Notes: generated by a model from the sequence alone, not told the origin. A DNA stretch of 40,968 nt from Saccharofermentans sp. (GCA_024403655.1 JAKSRK010000015.1:1-40968), one strand, 5' to 3'. Counted from the first letter of the stretch, positions 7,455 to 16,046 are shown. Translations and numbers: made by a program.

Positions 7455-8431
7455 TATCCGTTACTCCTTTCTGCCACGATACCGGGCTCGCAATCCTCAA
7501 ATGTGTAGTCAGTAAGGGGGCTCTGAGCCTCAGGATCCTTACCTGCCTGGAACTCTCCGTAAAGCTCATCGATATCCTTGATGAACTTTCTGTTGAAGAG
7601 ATGAAGAGGAATACCCTCAGGACAAACTCTTGAACACTCACCGCAGTCAGTACATCTTCCTGCAACGTGGAAAGCTCTGATAATGTGGAACATCTTCTCT
7701 TCGAAGGAGTCTACATTTGCCTTCTGCTGGCTGTCGAAATTGTTATTATCGAAAGCGCACTTGCGGCATGAGCATGCAGGGCATACGTTACGGCATGCAT
7801 TACATCTGATGCACTTGCTGAGTTCCTTCTTGAAGAACTCGAATCTCTCAGCGGGAGACATAGCCTCGAGAGCCTTAACTTCGTCAAATCTCTCGCTGTC
7901 TGCTGTGTCCTTGGACTCTCCCCAGAGCTCATCGTAAATCATGTGCTCCTTGCCCTTACATACGTGGCAACGACCGAGGAGAAGATCGCTATAAGACATC
8001 TCCTTATCGCCGTAAATTGTCTTGAAGCTTACGCTGTCAGGACCGTCGAGCTCAGTACCGGAAACTTCTTCGATACCCTTGATACCGTTAGCTCTTGCCT
8101 TATCGATATCAAGCTTACCGCGGCAACCTACACCGATGATGTAAGCGTTCTCACGGTCAACTCTGTGCTCTCTGATAAGCTGATTGAAGCTGTAAGAATC
8201 GCAAGGCTTGAGGCATACTGCTGTCTTACCCTCGAGCTTGGATGCTTCGATCATCATCTTGCTTAAGTTTGCTCCGCAGAATCCGTCATAGACGAAGTCC
8301 TTCAAAGACTCTGCAGTCTCGAACATATGAGGTTCGGGATTGTAGGGCATGTCGCCCTTCTTCCAACCGAGTACTCTTGCTACTGTACCGTCAGACAAGA
8401 GTGCTGATAATCTGTCGATTAATCCTTGCAT
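7454..8431 (-). CDS. flxC: 4Fe-4S protein with FrhB/FdhB-like N-terminal region, FlxC-like
   Basis: A 325-residue iron-sulfur protein. The first part (about 40-160) resembles the F420 hydrogenase/dehydrogenase beta-subunit family, with KPCDSY (C77), GVGCRGK (C103) and a CHVC pair (C155, C158). Two 4Fe-4S clusters follow: C207-C217, immediately extended by CPACSCRKC, and C260-C270. The cysteine-rich extension could bind a further cluster. It sits between flxD and flxB with overlapping ends: its start overlaps the flxD stop region by 13 bases, with GGGGGA upstream. It is likely part of the electron wire, and in related complexes such subunits are candidates for the ferredoxin-facing site. That last point is inference. 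Confidence 0.75.
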   Translation of the reverse strand: MQGLIDRLSALLSDGTVARVLGWKKGDMPYNPEPHMFETAESLKDFVYDGFCGANLSKMMIEASKLEGKTAVCLKPCDSYSFNQLIREHRVDRENAYIIGVGCRGKLDIDKARANGIKGIEEVSGTELDGPDSVSFKTIYGDKEMSYSDLLLGRCHVCKGKEHMIYDELWGESKDTADSERFDEVKALEAMSPAERFEFFKKELSKCIRCNACRNVCPACSCRKCAFDNNNFDSQQKANVDSFEEKMFHIIRAFHVAGRCTDCGECSRVCPEGIPLHLFNRKFIKDIDELYGEFQAGKDPEAQSPLTDYTFEDCEPGIVAERSNG

Positions 8432-8862
8432 CTTAAATCCCCCAATCTGACGTTCTCACCAAGAGACTTGATCTTCTCTACGAACTCATTCATCGTAGCG
8501 GAGAACTTGGCACCCTCAGCGGCTGATACCCACTCTACTCTTGTTCTTCCGTTCTCAACACCAATGTAGTCGAGCATGGAGAAGAGGAGTGTCATTCTTC
8601 TTCTTGCAAAATAGTTACCTGATGTGTAGTGGCAGTCTCCGGGGTGACATCCGCAGATGATTACACCGTCTGCACCACGCTCAAATGCTCTCAGGATGAA
8701 CATGGGATTAACTCTACCTGAGCAAGGGACACGAATGATCTTAACGTCTGCAGGATAGGAAAGACGGCTGGAGCCTGCAAGATCCGCACCTGCGTAGCTG
8801 CACCAGTTGCAGCAGAACGCTACGATCAAAGGTCTGAATTCACCATTCTCTGTCATCGGCAT
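8419..8862 (-). CDS. flxD: MvhD/FlxD-family iron-sulfur subunit
   Basis: A 147-residue member of the methyl-viologen-reducing hydrogenase delta-subunit family (MvhD), which bridges an electron-donating module to HdrA through a [2Fe-2S] cluster. Characteristic motifs are FCCNWCSYAGAD (C17, C18, C21), RVPCSGRV (C47) and CGCHPGDCHY (C70, C72, C77). It overlaps the hdrA stop by 10 bases. The start is ATG 8862, ten bases after GGAGG, in preference to the Met two codons later. The order hdrA-mvhD-flxCBA is what marks the neighbouring NADH module as the donor in place of an [NiFe] hydrogenase, which is absent from the window. Confidence 0.88.
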   Translation of the reverse strand: MPMTENGEFRPLIVAFCCNWCSYAGADLAGSSRLSYPADVKIIRVPCSGRVNPMFILRAFERGADGVIICGCHPGDCHYTSGNYFARRRMTLLFSMLDYIGVENGRTRVEWVSAAEGAKFSATMNEFVEKIKSLGENVRLGDLRCKD

Positions 8863-10841
8863 ATTGCATCCACCTCCGAAATCAACTGTCTGTTAGAGAA
8901 GCCCTGAAGGTCCATTGCACCGGAAGGACAAGCGCCTGTACAAGCACCACAGCCCTGGCAGAGAGCAACATTAACCTGAGCAACACGACGTACTTCACGT
9001 ACTCCGGGTCCTCTTACTTCCTGATCCTCATAAGTGATTGCACCGTAAGGACAAACATTTGCACAAGTGGAGCATCCGTTACACATCATGACATCGCACT
9101 TAGCTGTGCAAGGGTTGGTCTTGAGCTTATCCTTGGCAAGAAGACCGATAACCTTAACGGCTGCAGCACCTGCCTGTGATACTGTCTCAGGAATATCCTT
9201 AGGTCCCTGTGTAACACCTGACAGGAAGATACCTGCCGTAGGAGACTCAACGGGACGAAGCTTAGCATGAGCTTCTGTGAGGAAGTTATTTGTATCGATG
9301 CTGGCTGTGAGCATAGTCGCGATCTTTCTGATGTCGGGATTAGGCTCGATAGCAGCTGCAAGAACTACCATGTCAGCATTCATTACGATCTGCTTGTTGT
9401 CGATGAGATCAACGCCCTGTACAAGAAGAGAACCGTCCGGCTGAGGTGCAACCTTACCGACCTGACCCTTGATGTAGTTTACGTGATACTGCTCTACAGC
9501 TCTTCTGTAGAACTCATCGAAGTTCTTACCGGGTGTTCTTACATCAATATAGAATACAGTTACGTTAACATCCGGATACTTATCTCTGATAAGCATAGCG
9601 TGCTTAGCTGTGTACATGCAGCAGATCTTGGAGCAGTAAGACTTACCTCTGTGGTCTGCGCATCTTGAACCAACGCACTGGATGAATACCATGTTCTTCG
9701 GGGGCTTATGGTCGCTCATTCTCTCAAGGTGACCATTTGTAGGGCCTGCCGCATTCATGATTCTCTCGAGTTCAAGAGATGTGATAACGTCGGGGCTCTG
9801 AGAGTAAGCATACTCATCGTACTTGTCGAGCTTGATTATATCAAAGCCTGTAGCAACTACGATTGCACCGTACTTCTCTGTGATGATCTCATCCTGCTGC
9901 TCATAATCAACAGCACCTGCCTGACAAACCTTTGAGCAGACACCGCACTTACCTGTCTTGAACATGAGGCAGTGCTCACGATCGATAACGGGTACGTTAG
10001 GTACAGCCTGAGCAAAAGGTGTATAGATAGCAGATCTTGTATTGAGTTCTCTGTTGAACTCGTTAGGTACCTTCTTCATAGGGCACTTCTGCTGGCATAC
10101 GCCGCAGCCTGTACACTTATCAAGATCAACGCTTCTTGCCTTCTTCTTGATATCAACAGTAAAGTTACCTACGAATCCGCTTACCTTATCTACTTCACTA
10201 TAAGTGTGGATAGTGATATTGGGATGTGTGGATACCTCAACCATCTTAGGTGTGAGGATACAGGATGAACAGTCAAGAGTCGGGAAGGTCTTGTCGAGCT
10301 GGCTCATTCTACCACCGATGGAAGGAGTCTTCTCAACGATATCTACCTTGTATCCTGCCTCAGCAATATCGATTGCTGTCTGGATACCGGCAATACCACC
10401 ACCGATTACGAGAGCTCTCTTAACAACGGGGCTCTCACCTGCCTGGAGAGGAGTATTGAGGTTAACCTTTGCGATTGCTGCTCTTGCAAGAATAACAGCC
10501 TTCTTTGTAGCCTCCTCCATGTCCTTATGAATCCAGGAACAGTGCTCACGAATATTGGCAACTTCAACCATGTAAGGGTTAAGGCCGGCCTTCTCAGCAC
10601 AATTTCTGAATGTTGCTTCGTGCATTCTGGGAGAGCAGGAGCAGACAACAACACCTGTAAGCTGCTTCTCCTTGATTGCCTCTGCAATCTTCTGCTGTCC
10701 TACTTCGGAACACATATAAGGATAGTCTTCCGCGTGAACAACACCGGGCTCGAATCTAACGAGCTCAACTACTTTCTTTACATCAACTGTCGCCGCAATG
10801 TTGGTACCGCAGTGACAGACAAAAACACCTATTCTTTGCAT
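8853..10841 (-). CDS. hdrA: CoB-CoM heterodisulfide reductase-like subunit A, bifurcating flavoprotein
   Basis: A 662-residue HdrA of usual length. The N-terminal domain has CHCG (C9, C11). The thioredoxin-reductase-like FAD domain carries GGGIAG at 147-152. An inserted ferredoxin domain has CTGCGVCQQKCP and CGVCSKVC, and a C-terminal dicluster domain has CNGCSTCANVCP and CQGCGACTGACP. In methanogens and in Flx-Hdr complexes the HdrA FAD is the site of flavin-based bifurcation, splitting pairs of electrons between ferredoxin and the HdrBC branch. It starts two bases after the hdrC stop. There is no sign of truncation, and the domain set is complete enough to support bifurcation. Function in the operon is inferred from family and context. 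Confidence 0.9.
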   Translation of the reverse strand: MQRIGVFVCHCGTNIAATVDVKKVVELVRFEPGVVHAEDYPYMCSEVGQQKIAEAIKEKQLTGVVVCSCSPRMHEATFRNCAEKAGLNPYMVEVANIREHCSWIHKDMEEATKKAVILARAAIAKVNLNTPLQAGESPVVKRALVIGGGIAGIQTAIDIAEAGYKVDIVEKTPSIGGRMSQLDKTFPTLDCSSCILTPKMVEVSTHPNITIHTYSEVDKVSGFVGNFTVDIKKKARSVDLDKCTGCGVCQQKCPMKKVPNEFNRELNTRSAIYTPFAQAVPNVPVIDREHCLMFKTGKCGVCSKVCQAGAVDYEQQDEIITEKYGAIVVATGFDIIKLDKYDEYAYSQSPDVITSLELERIMNAAGPTNGHLERMSDHKPPKNMVFIQCVGSRCADHRGKSYCSKICCMYTAKHAMLIRDKYPDVNVTVFYIDVRTPGKNFDEFYRRAVEQYHVNYIKGQVGKVAPQPDGSLLVQGVDLIDNKQIVMNADMVVLAAAIEPNPDIRKIATMLTASIDTNNFLTEAHAKLRPVESPTAGIFLSGVTQGPKDIPETVSQAGAAAVKVIGLLAKDKLKTNPCTAKCDVMMCNGCSTCANVCPYGAITYEDQEVRGPGVREVRRVAQVNVALCQGCGACTGACPSGAMDLQGFSNRQLISEVDAICR

Positions 10842-10843
10842 TG

Positions 10844-11239
10844 TTACCTCCTGTACCTGCGGAATGCGCTTACAAGAAGCTGCTGAGGAACGTCGTCATC
10901 GAGGAGTGCAGGAATATCTTCAGCGTGAAGATGATCTCCGCCTCTCTGTCTCTCAACAAGCTGACGAGCTGCGTCAACGACTCTTCCGGGCTGAACGTCA
11001 CGAGGGCAACGCTCAACACATGCGAAGCATCCGAGGCACTTCCAAAGTGACTTGGACTCAGCCAAAGCTTCTATATTGTCATTTACTACATAGGAAACGA
11101 ACTGATGGGGCTTAATGTCCATCTCGTTAAAGGAAGGGCAGGATGCGGAACACTTACCGCACTTCATGCACTTATAAGGGTCCGAGCCGCTGATCTGACG
11201 GATCTGCTCGGCCTGCTTCTCAGCCATAGTCAAACTCAT
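10844..11239 (-). CDS. hdrC: heterodisulfide reductase-like subunit C
   Basis: A 131-residue soluble HdrC with two CxxCxxCxxxCP clusters: C24-C34 and C68-C78. It conducts electrons from HdrA to HdrB. Length is somewhat below 200-residue methanogen HdrC proteins but typical for bacterial ones. The start overlaps the hdrB stop (ATGA, 4 bases), a sign of coupled translation. No membrane segments, so this is not the HdrE/cytochrome type. Confidence 0.88.
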   Translation of the reverse strand: MSLTMAEKQAEQIRQISGSDPYKCMKCGKCSASCPSFNEMDIKPHQFVSYVVNDNIEALAESKSLWKCLGCFACVERCPRDVQPGRVVDAARQLVERQRGGDHLHAEDIPALLDDDVPQQLLVSAFRRYRR

Positions 11240-12033
11240 TGTTCAACACCCTCCTTTACTCCGAGAGCCTCAGCGAGAAGCTCTGTGAAATAATATACGG
11301 GAACCTTTGAATCAGCTTCCGACTTATTGAGGTTATACATGCAAAGAGGGCATGCAGTAATAAGCATGTCTGCACCGAATCCGTCAGCGGAATCGAAGAT
11401 CATCTTCGTTCTCTTGGCGGGGATATTCTTATCCTCCAAAGCTGTATATGCACCGCAACATTCATTCCTGTAAGGATAGATGACGGGTTCTGCACCGAGT
11501 GCCCTGATAAAATCTTCCATGATCTGAGGGTTCTCAGGATCGTCAAACTCGAGCACCTTACCGGGACGAAGAGCAAGGCATCCGTAGTATGCACCGATCT
11601 TCTTGCCTGTAAGAGGGTTTACAACCTTCTTCTTGAGCTCATCGAAACCGATTCTGTCACGAAGGACTTCAAGGAAATGTACGACTGTGGTCTCGCCCTT
11701 GTAAGGAGCATCAAGCTGCATGTAGTTGTTTGCTCTGTCAGAGATGTCTGCGACATTCTTCATGTCGTCATTAACGCGCTTAAGCACGTGATGGCAAGCA
11801 GAACAGAGAGTGATAAGGTCCTGCCCCTGCTCCTTGGCGTAGTTAAGAGCTCTGACTGAAGAAAGCTTGGATGCAATCTCGTCTGTGCCCAAAGGATATA
11901 CTCCGCCACAGCACTGCCATTCGGGGATCTCTACCAGTTCAAACCCAAGAGCGACCGCGGCACGTCTGGCATATAAATCAAGATCCTGTGCCTTGTTCTT
12001 CAGGGTACATCCGGGGTAATAACTGTATTTCAT
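11236..12033 (-). CDS. hdrB: heterodisulfide reductase-like subunit B, two CCG domains
   Basis: A 265-residue HdrB. Both cysteine-rich CCG motifs are complete: C9, C41-C42, C77, C80 and C152, C192-C193, C228, C231. In methanogens these bind two non-cubane [4Fe-4S] clusters that cleave a heterodisulfide. Here no CoM/CoB pathway is visible, so the physiological acceptor could be another disulfide, or the clusters could pass electrons to the FrdAB pair encoded downstream. In Campylobacterota MfrABE, a CCG subunit partners fumarate-reductase-like subunits, which is a precedent. It is the first gene of the operon, with GGGAGG six to seven bases before ATG. Confidence 0.88.
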   Translation of the reverse strand: MKYSYYPGCTLKNKAQDLDLYARRAAVALGFELVEIPEWQCCGGVYPLGTDEIASKLSSVRALNYAKEQGQDLITLCSACHHVLKRVNDDMKNVADISDRANNYMQLDAPYKGETTVVHFLEVLRDRIGFDELKKKVVNPLTGKKIGAYYGCLALRPGKVLEFDDPENPQIMEDFIRALGAEPVIYPYRNECCGAYTALEDKNIPAKRTKMIFDSADGFGADMLITACPLCMYNLNKSEADSKVPVYYFTELLAEALGVKEGVEQ

Positions 12034-12099
12034 GAATAGCCTCCCATATAGATGTTCATCTGCTAGGGCTCATGAATGGTCATTCTTAAAAACCACAAT

Positions 12100-12132
12100 A
12101 AGCCTCCCTGCAAATATTTCACAGGAAAGCCT
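12100..12132 (-). promoter_or_regulatory. leader hairpin upstream of hdrB
   Basis: On the minus strand AGGCTTTCCTG (12132-12122) can pair over 11 positions, with three wobble pairs, with CAGGGAGGCTT (12110-12100). The loop is A/T-rich. Seven bases later comes TTTTT. It could be a leader attenuator or just a structured 5' region; no known riboswitch is recognised. Confidence 0.35.
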
Positions 12133-12162
12133 AAAATAACCATAAGCCAATTCCTAATTTAC

Positions 12163-12184
12163 CACACAAGACGGTCCTTGTGTG
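12163..12184. promoter_or_regulatory. perfect inverted repeat, candidate operator of the hdr-flx-frd operon
   Basis: CACACAAG-N6-CTTGTGTG, about 130 bases upstream of the hdrB start. It is not followed by a T tract in the minus direction. On that strand it is flanked by TTTACA on one side and TGG-TAAATT (a possible extended -10) on the other, with a 21-base interval. A palindrome inside a long -35/-10 spacer is the layout used by MerR-type activators, but no regulator gene lies nearby to support that. Confidence 0.4.
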
Positions 12185-12282
12185 TAAAAAATAAATGAGT
12201 TACCCAACTCGCACGGAAATATATTGACTTAAATGCATTTATTTTTGAACTATTGTAAAACAGCAAGGGAAATGATTTTCAA

Positions 12283-14589
12283 TTATCTGTAGGAACCGTT
12301 CAAACGTTTCTTGGCAGTCTTCTCCACATAAAGCTTCTCATCAGCCTGATCAAGAAGTTCAAAGATATCGACGGAATCACCGCATTCGAATCCGCATACG
12401 CCTACGCTGACTTCGATAGGATAGTCCTTGCCCGCATATTCGTTATGCTTAATCATTATTCTGTTGATTCTGTCCTTGATAGTCTGCTCGTATTCGGCCA
12501 GATCACCCACGAGAGCAAATACAACGAACTCGTCGCCTCCGATTCTTCCGATGATATCTCCGTTTCTGAAAGCATCGGTCAGTATGGAAGCAATCTCCCT
12601 GATCGCGAAGTCTCCGTCGTCGTGTCCGAACTTATCGTTGATCATCTTGAGATTATCCATATCGGCATAGCAGATAATGGCATTCTTGCCCCTGTTGGAA
12701 GGATCGTTAATAGACTTACGGGCATACTCGAGAAAACCTCTTCTGTTATATAGTCCGGTGAGTTCATCCTGCTTTGCTTCCTTGCTGAGAAGACTGTTGT
12801 CCCTCATGAATTTCTCAAGGGAATCCTGCAGTTCCTGTTTAACACGGTTCTGCTCTTCTATAAGCATCAGGGACTTAATGGATACAGAGAGCTGGTAAGC
12901 AACAAGTGAGACATTAACCAGATCGGATGAATCAAGCTTATTTACTATAAATCCATACAGATCCTCACCGACGAAGAGGGGGAACACCGTCATGGTGCAC
13001 CTCTTATCGTCATTTATAAACTCATTATCGAAGATTCTCTCTGTTCTTAAAAGCATCTGCTCATCGATAGGCTTATGAACACCTTCCTCGTCTTCGTAGG
13101 CCATGAGAAGAACCGACTTGGGGCATCTCCACTTATCCTGGGGCGTATGCTTAAGGTTACCCTGGAACATATAAAGATAAGATGCTTCAAAGCCTACACT
13201 GACAAGGCCTTCAATCAGATGATCGTAATGAATACCCATGCGGTTGGACATTGTAAAAATCTCGCCGGTCTGTCTGTTAACAAGTCCGGAGACTTTATCC
13301 CTGCTGCCCATATGAGTACTTACGATACTTAATCCCTTCAGGGAGATTATACGGTAGAACTCCGAGAACATACTCTCAGTCCGGATAATCTTTTTGTCAT
13401 CCGACAGGCTGTCCTCGCCGGCACTTTGAAGTGTCTGAAGTACATTAAATAATCTCTCTGTTCCGACAAAAGTCAGAATATCCGAATCGGCAATCCTACG
13501 GAAAGCAGATTCAACTTCTTCGCAGTTCTTCTCCCCCGTCAGGAAGGCAAAATACGAACTGCAGAATTCTTCAAAATACTCCGTTATCTTTAAGGCCTGA
13601 CTGTCTCCGCTGAATACTCCGAAGAGATATTTCTTAAGAGAACCTATACTGTCGTCGCTGTCGGAAGACATATCGGAGAGATTAAATCTGATCTTAAGAC
13701 CGTCGATATCAAGCCTGCTGCAGCCGCAGGAATTACGCTGAACAAGAAAGGTATCCACCGACACCTTGCCGGCAGCACTTCCGTTTATGTATTCTTCCGC
13801 GTTAAGCATGGCCTTGTAGGTAAGTTCTGCGGAACTCGCCTCAACCGTAGTAAGCGGAGGTGTCATTGAAGCGGCAAAATCGTCGTCATCGAAGCTTGCA
13901 ACAAGGATATCCTTACCTATGACAAGACCTCTTTTCTCGAAGACTTTGTAGGAACCTAGTGCCATAAGATCGTTGGCAAACATCACCGCATCAAGATCCG
14001 GGTTGTCGTTAAGAAGCTTTTCAGTTGCTTTGCAACTTCCTTCGGTGAAGTCACCATAAACTATTCTTTCTGCGGGGCATTCAAGATTATTTGCCGCCAT
14101 TATTTCTACAAAAGCATTAAGCCTTTCGCGAGCATCCCTGTTGGTCTCAGGGCCGGAAACGAGGCCTATCTTCTTTGCATTATGCTTCTCAATAAGATGA
14201 AGAAGTGCTCTTCCGAATCCGTTTTTGTTATCGAAAGTAACAGAAGGGTATCCGTCTACTTCCGCAAATAAAGTTACCTTGGGAATATCCGGAAGCTTAT
14301 CGAGGAACTCCTTCTGGAGCTGAAGTTCTGCTCTCGAACCGATGGTACCCAAAAGCACATACAAAATATCTATATTATTCTCTGTAGGAAGCGAGAAAAC
14401 GGAATTATACTGGTACTCGTATTCGATGTCTTCGCTTCTTCCGTCGGGCTTTCCTATATAGTGTCCGGGGAAAATATAAAGATTGGCATCCAGCATATGC
14501 GCAGCAAGTTCCGCACCCTTACATGCCTGACTTGTGAAGTAATTATCGAGATTATCTACCAGAAAACCGATATTAAGTCTTTTGCCCAT
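12283..14589 (-). CDS. diguanylate cyclase with periplasmic-binding-protein-like sensor domain
   Basis: A 768-residue cytoplasmic signalling protein that should make cyclic di-GMP. Residues 1 to about 290 form a LacI/periplasmic-binding-protein type I fold, opening directly with the first beta strand and lacking the helix-turn-helix of LacI repressors. No signal peptide or membrane helix is visible. A middle region of about 300 residues has an uncertain GAF-like part, and a short helical linker precedes the GGDEF domain (about 610-768). The active-site GGDEF is intact at 684-688 and the inhibitory RxxD site is present as RNGD at 675-678, so product feedback is expected. The start follows GAGGAG. 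A sugar-like or other small intracellular ligand may be sensed, but none can be named. It is transcribed toward hdrB but has no operon-like spacing with it. Confidence 0.88.
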   Translation of the reverse strand: MGKRLNIGFLVDNLDNYFTSQACKGAELAAHMLDANLYIFPGHYIGKPDGRSEDIEYEYQYNSVFSLPTENNIDILYVLLGTIGSRAELQLQKEFLDKLPDIPKVTLFAEVDGYPSVTFDNKNGFGRALLHLIEKHNAKKIGLVSGPETNRDARERLNAFVEIMAANNLECPAERIVYGDFTEGSCKATEKLLNDNPDLDAVMFANDLMALGSYKVFEKRGLVIGKDILVASFDDDDFAASMTPPLTTVEASSAELTYKAMLNAEEYINGSAAGKVSVDTFLVQRNSCGCSRLDIDGLKIRFNLSDMSSDSDDSIGSLKKYLFGVFSGDSQALKITEYFEEFCSSYFAFLTGEKNCEEVESAFRRIADSDILTFVGTERLFNVLQTLQSAGEDSLSDDKKIIRTESMFSEFYRIISLKGLSIVSTHMGSRDKVSGLVNRQTGEIFTMSNRMGIHYDHLIEGLVSVGFEASYLYMFQGNLKHTPQDKWRCPKSVLLMAYEDEEGVHKPIDEQMLLRTERIFDNEFINDDKRCTMTVFPLFVGEDLYGFIVNKLDSSDLVNVSLVAYQLSVSIKSLMLIEEQNRVKQELQDSLEKFMRDNSLLSKEAKQDELTGLYNRRGFLEYARKSINDPSNRGKNAIICYADMDNLKMINDKFGHDDGDFAIREIASILTDAFRNGDIIGRIGGDEFVVFALVGDLAEYEQTIKDRINRIMIKHNEYAGKDYPIEVSVGVCGFECGDSVDIFELLDQADEKLYVEKTAKKRLNGSYR

Positions 14590-14705
14590 TTTATTCTCCT
14601 CTTCTGCCCTGAGTTTATCCGCAGATACAATACGATTATACTCTCTTATCCCCCGCCAAAAGCACCCGTAATATAATTGTATTATTCACTTTAACATCCT
14701 TATAT

Positions 14706-14711
14706 TAGAAT
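14706..14711 (+). promoter_or_regulatory. possible -10 element of a leaderless promoter
   Basis: TAGAAT lies seven bases before the ATG at 14719, and no Shine-Dalgarno site precedes that ATG. No good -35 is seen, so this is the weakest of the leaderless candidates in the window. Confidence 0.25.
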
Positions 14712-14718
14712 TAGAACT

Positions 14719-16041
14719 ATGGGAAGGTATGGTGGCAGAACAAAGGCCCTTTGCACGCTTCTTGCAGTGCTTACGGCACAGTTTACTACTATCGGGTGCA
14801 GCTTACTGACACCTAAGGATACTTTGCCTTCAAACACGGTCTACGCCACCAGTGCCGTCTATTCCGAGACGACCTCCGCCACAACTTCAGTCGAGACCGA
14901 GCCTTCGGAGAGCATCCCTTCAAGAGAAGAAAACATCGCCGTACTTCTGGCTGACATTTTCTCTTGCCTTACGGGCGAAAGCATCGATCCCCTCTCGCGT
15001 TCGGACGACGCCTTATTTGTGGCAAACGGCTCCGTAAGCATCAATGACTGCATCTGCTCTTATATTTCTTCTTCACAGCTTAATATAAGCGACGACGACT
15101 TCGTAAGAAGAGCGCATCTGGCACTTAAGGGTGAGGACTGCGGCGAATATACGGCAAGATACTTAAACGGACTTCTTATAAACGGACAGACAAGAGAGGA
15201 CATCGCTTCCCTTCTCATGCAAAGCGAGTATTTCGCAGAATATTGTTCTTCTTACGGCATACTCCCCTCTTTTGAATATGAAAGACAGCTTGAGATAAGT
15301 CAGTGGTATGAAGTTATTAACAGCATCGGAACTACCGACGAGCTTCTTACTTTGGGAGATATACTGCCTCTCGAAAGTGACCTCGAGCTTCTCTACACTG
15401 CCATGGATACGCTGACGGAAAACAACCGCCACTTCGGCTTCATGCTTCTTGATATGAATACAAACGAAGGTATCGTATACAACATAGACGAGATTTTTTA
15501 CACGGCAAGTTCCATAAAGGGGCCTTTCGCGGCAAGCTTTGCCAGCCTGGATCCGGAGGGAGCCCTGAACTGGCAGGGTACCATTACAAATATGCTCGTC
15601 AATTCAGATAACGACGCTTACACGGTTCTTAACAACACTTACAGGAGAGCTTATATTCAGGCCTGGTGCGAAGAGATCGGAATAGATCCCGATCCCTTCA
15701 GATATAAGTATCCTCACATCTCCACAAGACAGCTGACTGCTTTGTGGGTAAGAAGCTATCAGTTCTTCGAGGAAGAAGAGTTCGGTGCCACGGCAGGCCC
15801 CTGGTTTGAAAATCCCGCTTATTCTCTGATTCACAGTGAGCTTGGAGAGATGTATGTGACAAGATCCAAAGCCGGCTGGCTGGTTGACGGCGATCCTTCA
15901 CACACGACTACGGTAGACGGAGGCATAGTCTATGCGACCAACGGCCCTTATGTCGTAGTTATAATGAGCACGGTTCCCAGAGACATCGAGCCGCTTCGCC
16001 CTCTTATGCAGGCACTCGAGTCCTTCCACTGCTCCCTTTAA
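14719..16041 (+). CDS. exported DUF4214-like / beta-lactamase-like serine hydrolase fusion
   Basis: A 440-residue secreted protein. A signal-like hydrophobic segment (about 10-27) ends in TIGC, an imperfect lipobox with Cys27. A Ser/Thr/Glu-rich linker follows (35-70). Residues about 115-180 look like a DUF4214 helical unit (FVRRAHLALKG...SEYFAEY pattern). Residues 235-440 are a class A beta-lactamase-like domain with SxxK (Ser264, Lys267), SDN (296-298) and KAG (384-386) in place of KTG. The usual Glu166-region is not obvious, so hydrolysis of beta-lactams is not assured; the family also includes peptidoglycan-acting and uncharacterised serine hydrolases. It is divergent from the diguanylate cyclase and convergent with the response regulator, with 5 bases between stops. 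The start is uncertain because no ribosome site is seen. Confidence 0.7.
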   Translation: MGRYGGRTKALCTLLAVLTAQFTTIGCSLLTPKDTLPSNTVYATSAVYSETTSATTSVETEPSESIPSREENIAVLLADIFSCLTGESIDPLSRSDDALFVANGSVSINDCICSYISSSQLNISDDDFVRRAHLALKGEDCGEYTARYLNGLLINGQTREDIASLLMQSEYFAEYCSSYGILPSFEYERQLEISQWYEVINSIGTTDELLTLGDILPLESDLELLYTAMDTLTENNRHFGFMLLDMNTNEGIVYNIDEIFYTASSIKGPFAASFASLDPEGALNWQGTITNMLVNSDNDAYTVLNNTYRRAYIQAWCEEIGIDPDPFRYKYPHISTRQLTALWVRSYQFFEEEEFGATAGPWFENPAYSLIHSELGEMYVTRSKAGWLVDGDPSHTTTVDGGIVYATNGPYVVVIMSTVPRDIEPLRPLMQALESFHCSL

Positions 16042-16046
16042 CTAAA

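Noticed and set aside
12110-12124. Possible Rex or FNR site (TGTGAAATATTT) in the hdrB leader
   Set aside because: Only one half-site matches; the other half (GCAG) breaks the symmetry, and the bases are better explained as the loop of the leader hairpin.
12283-14589. LacI-type transcriptional repressor
   Set aside because: No N-terminal helix-turn-helix; the protein starts at the ligand-domain beta strand and ends in a GGDEF domain.
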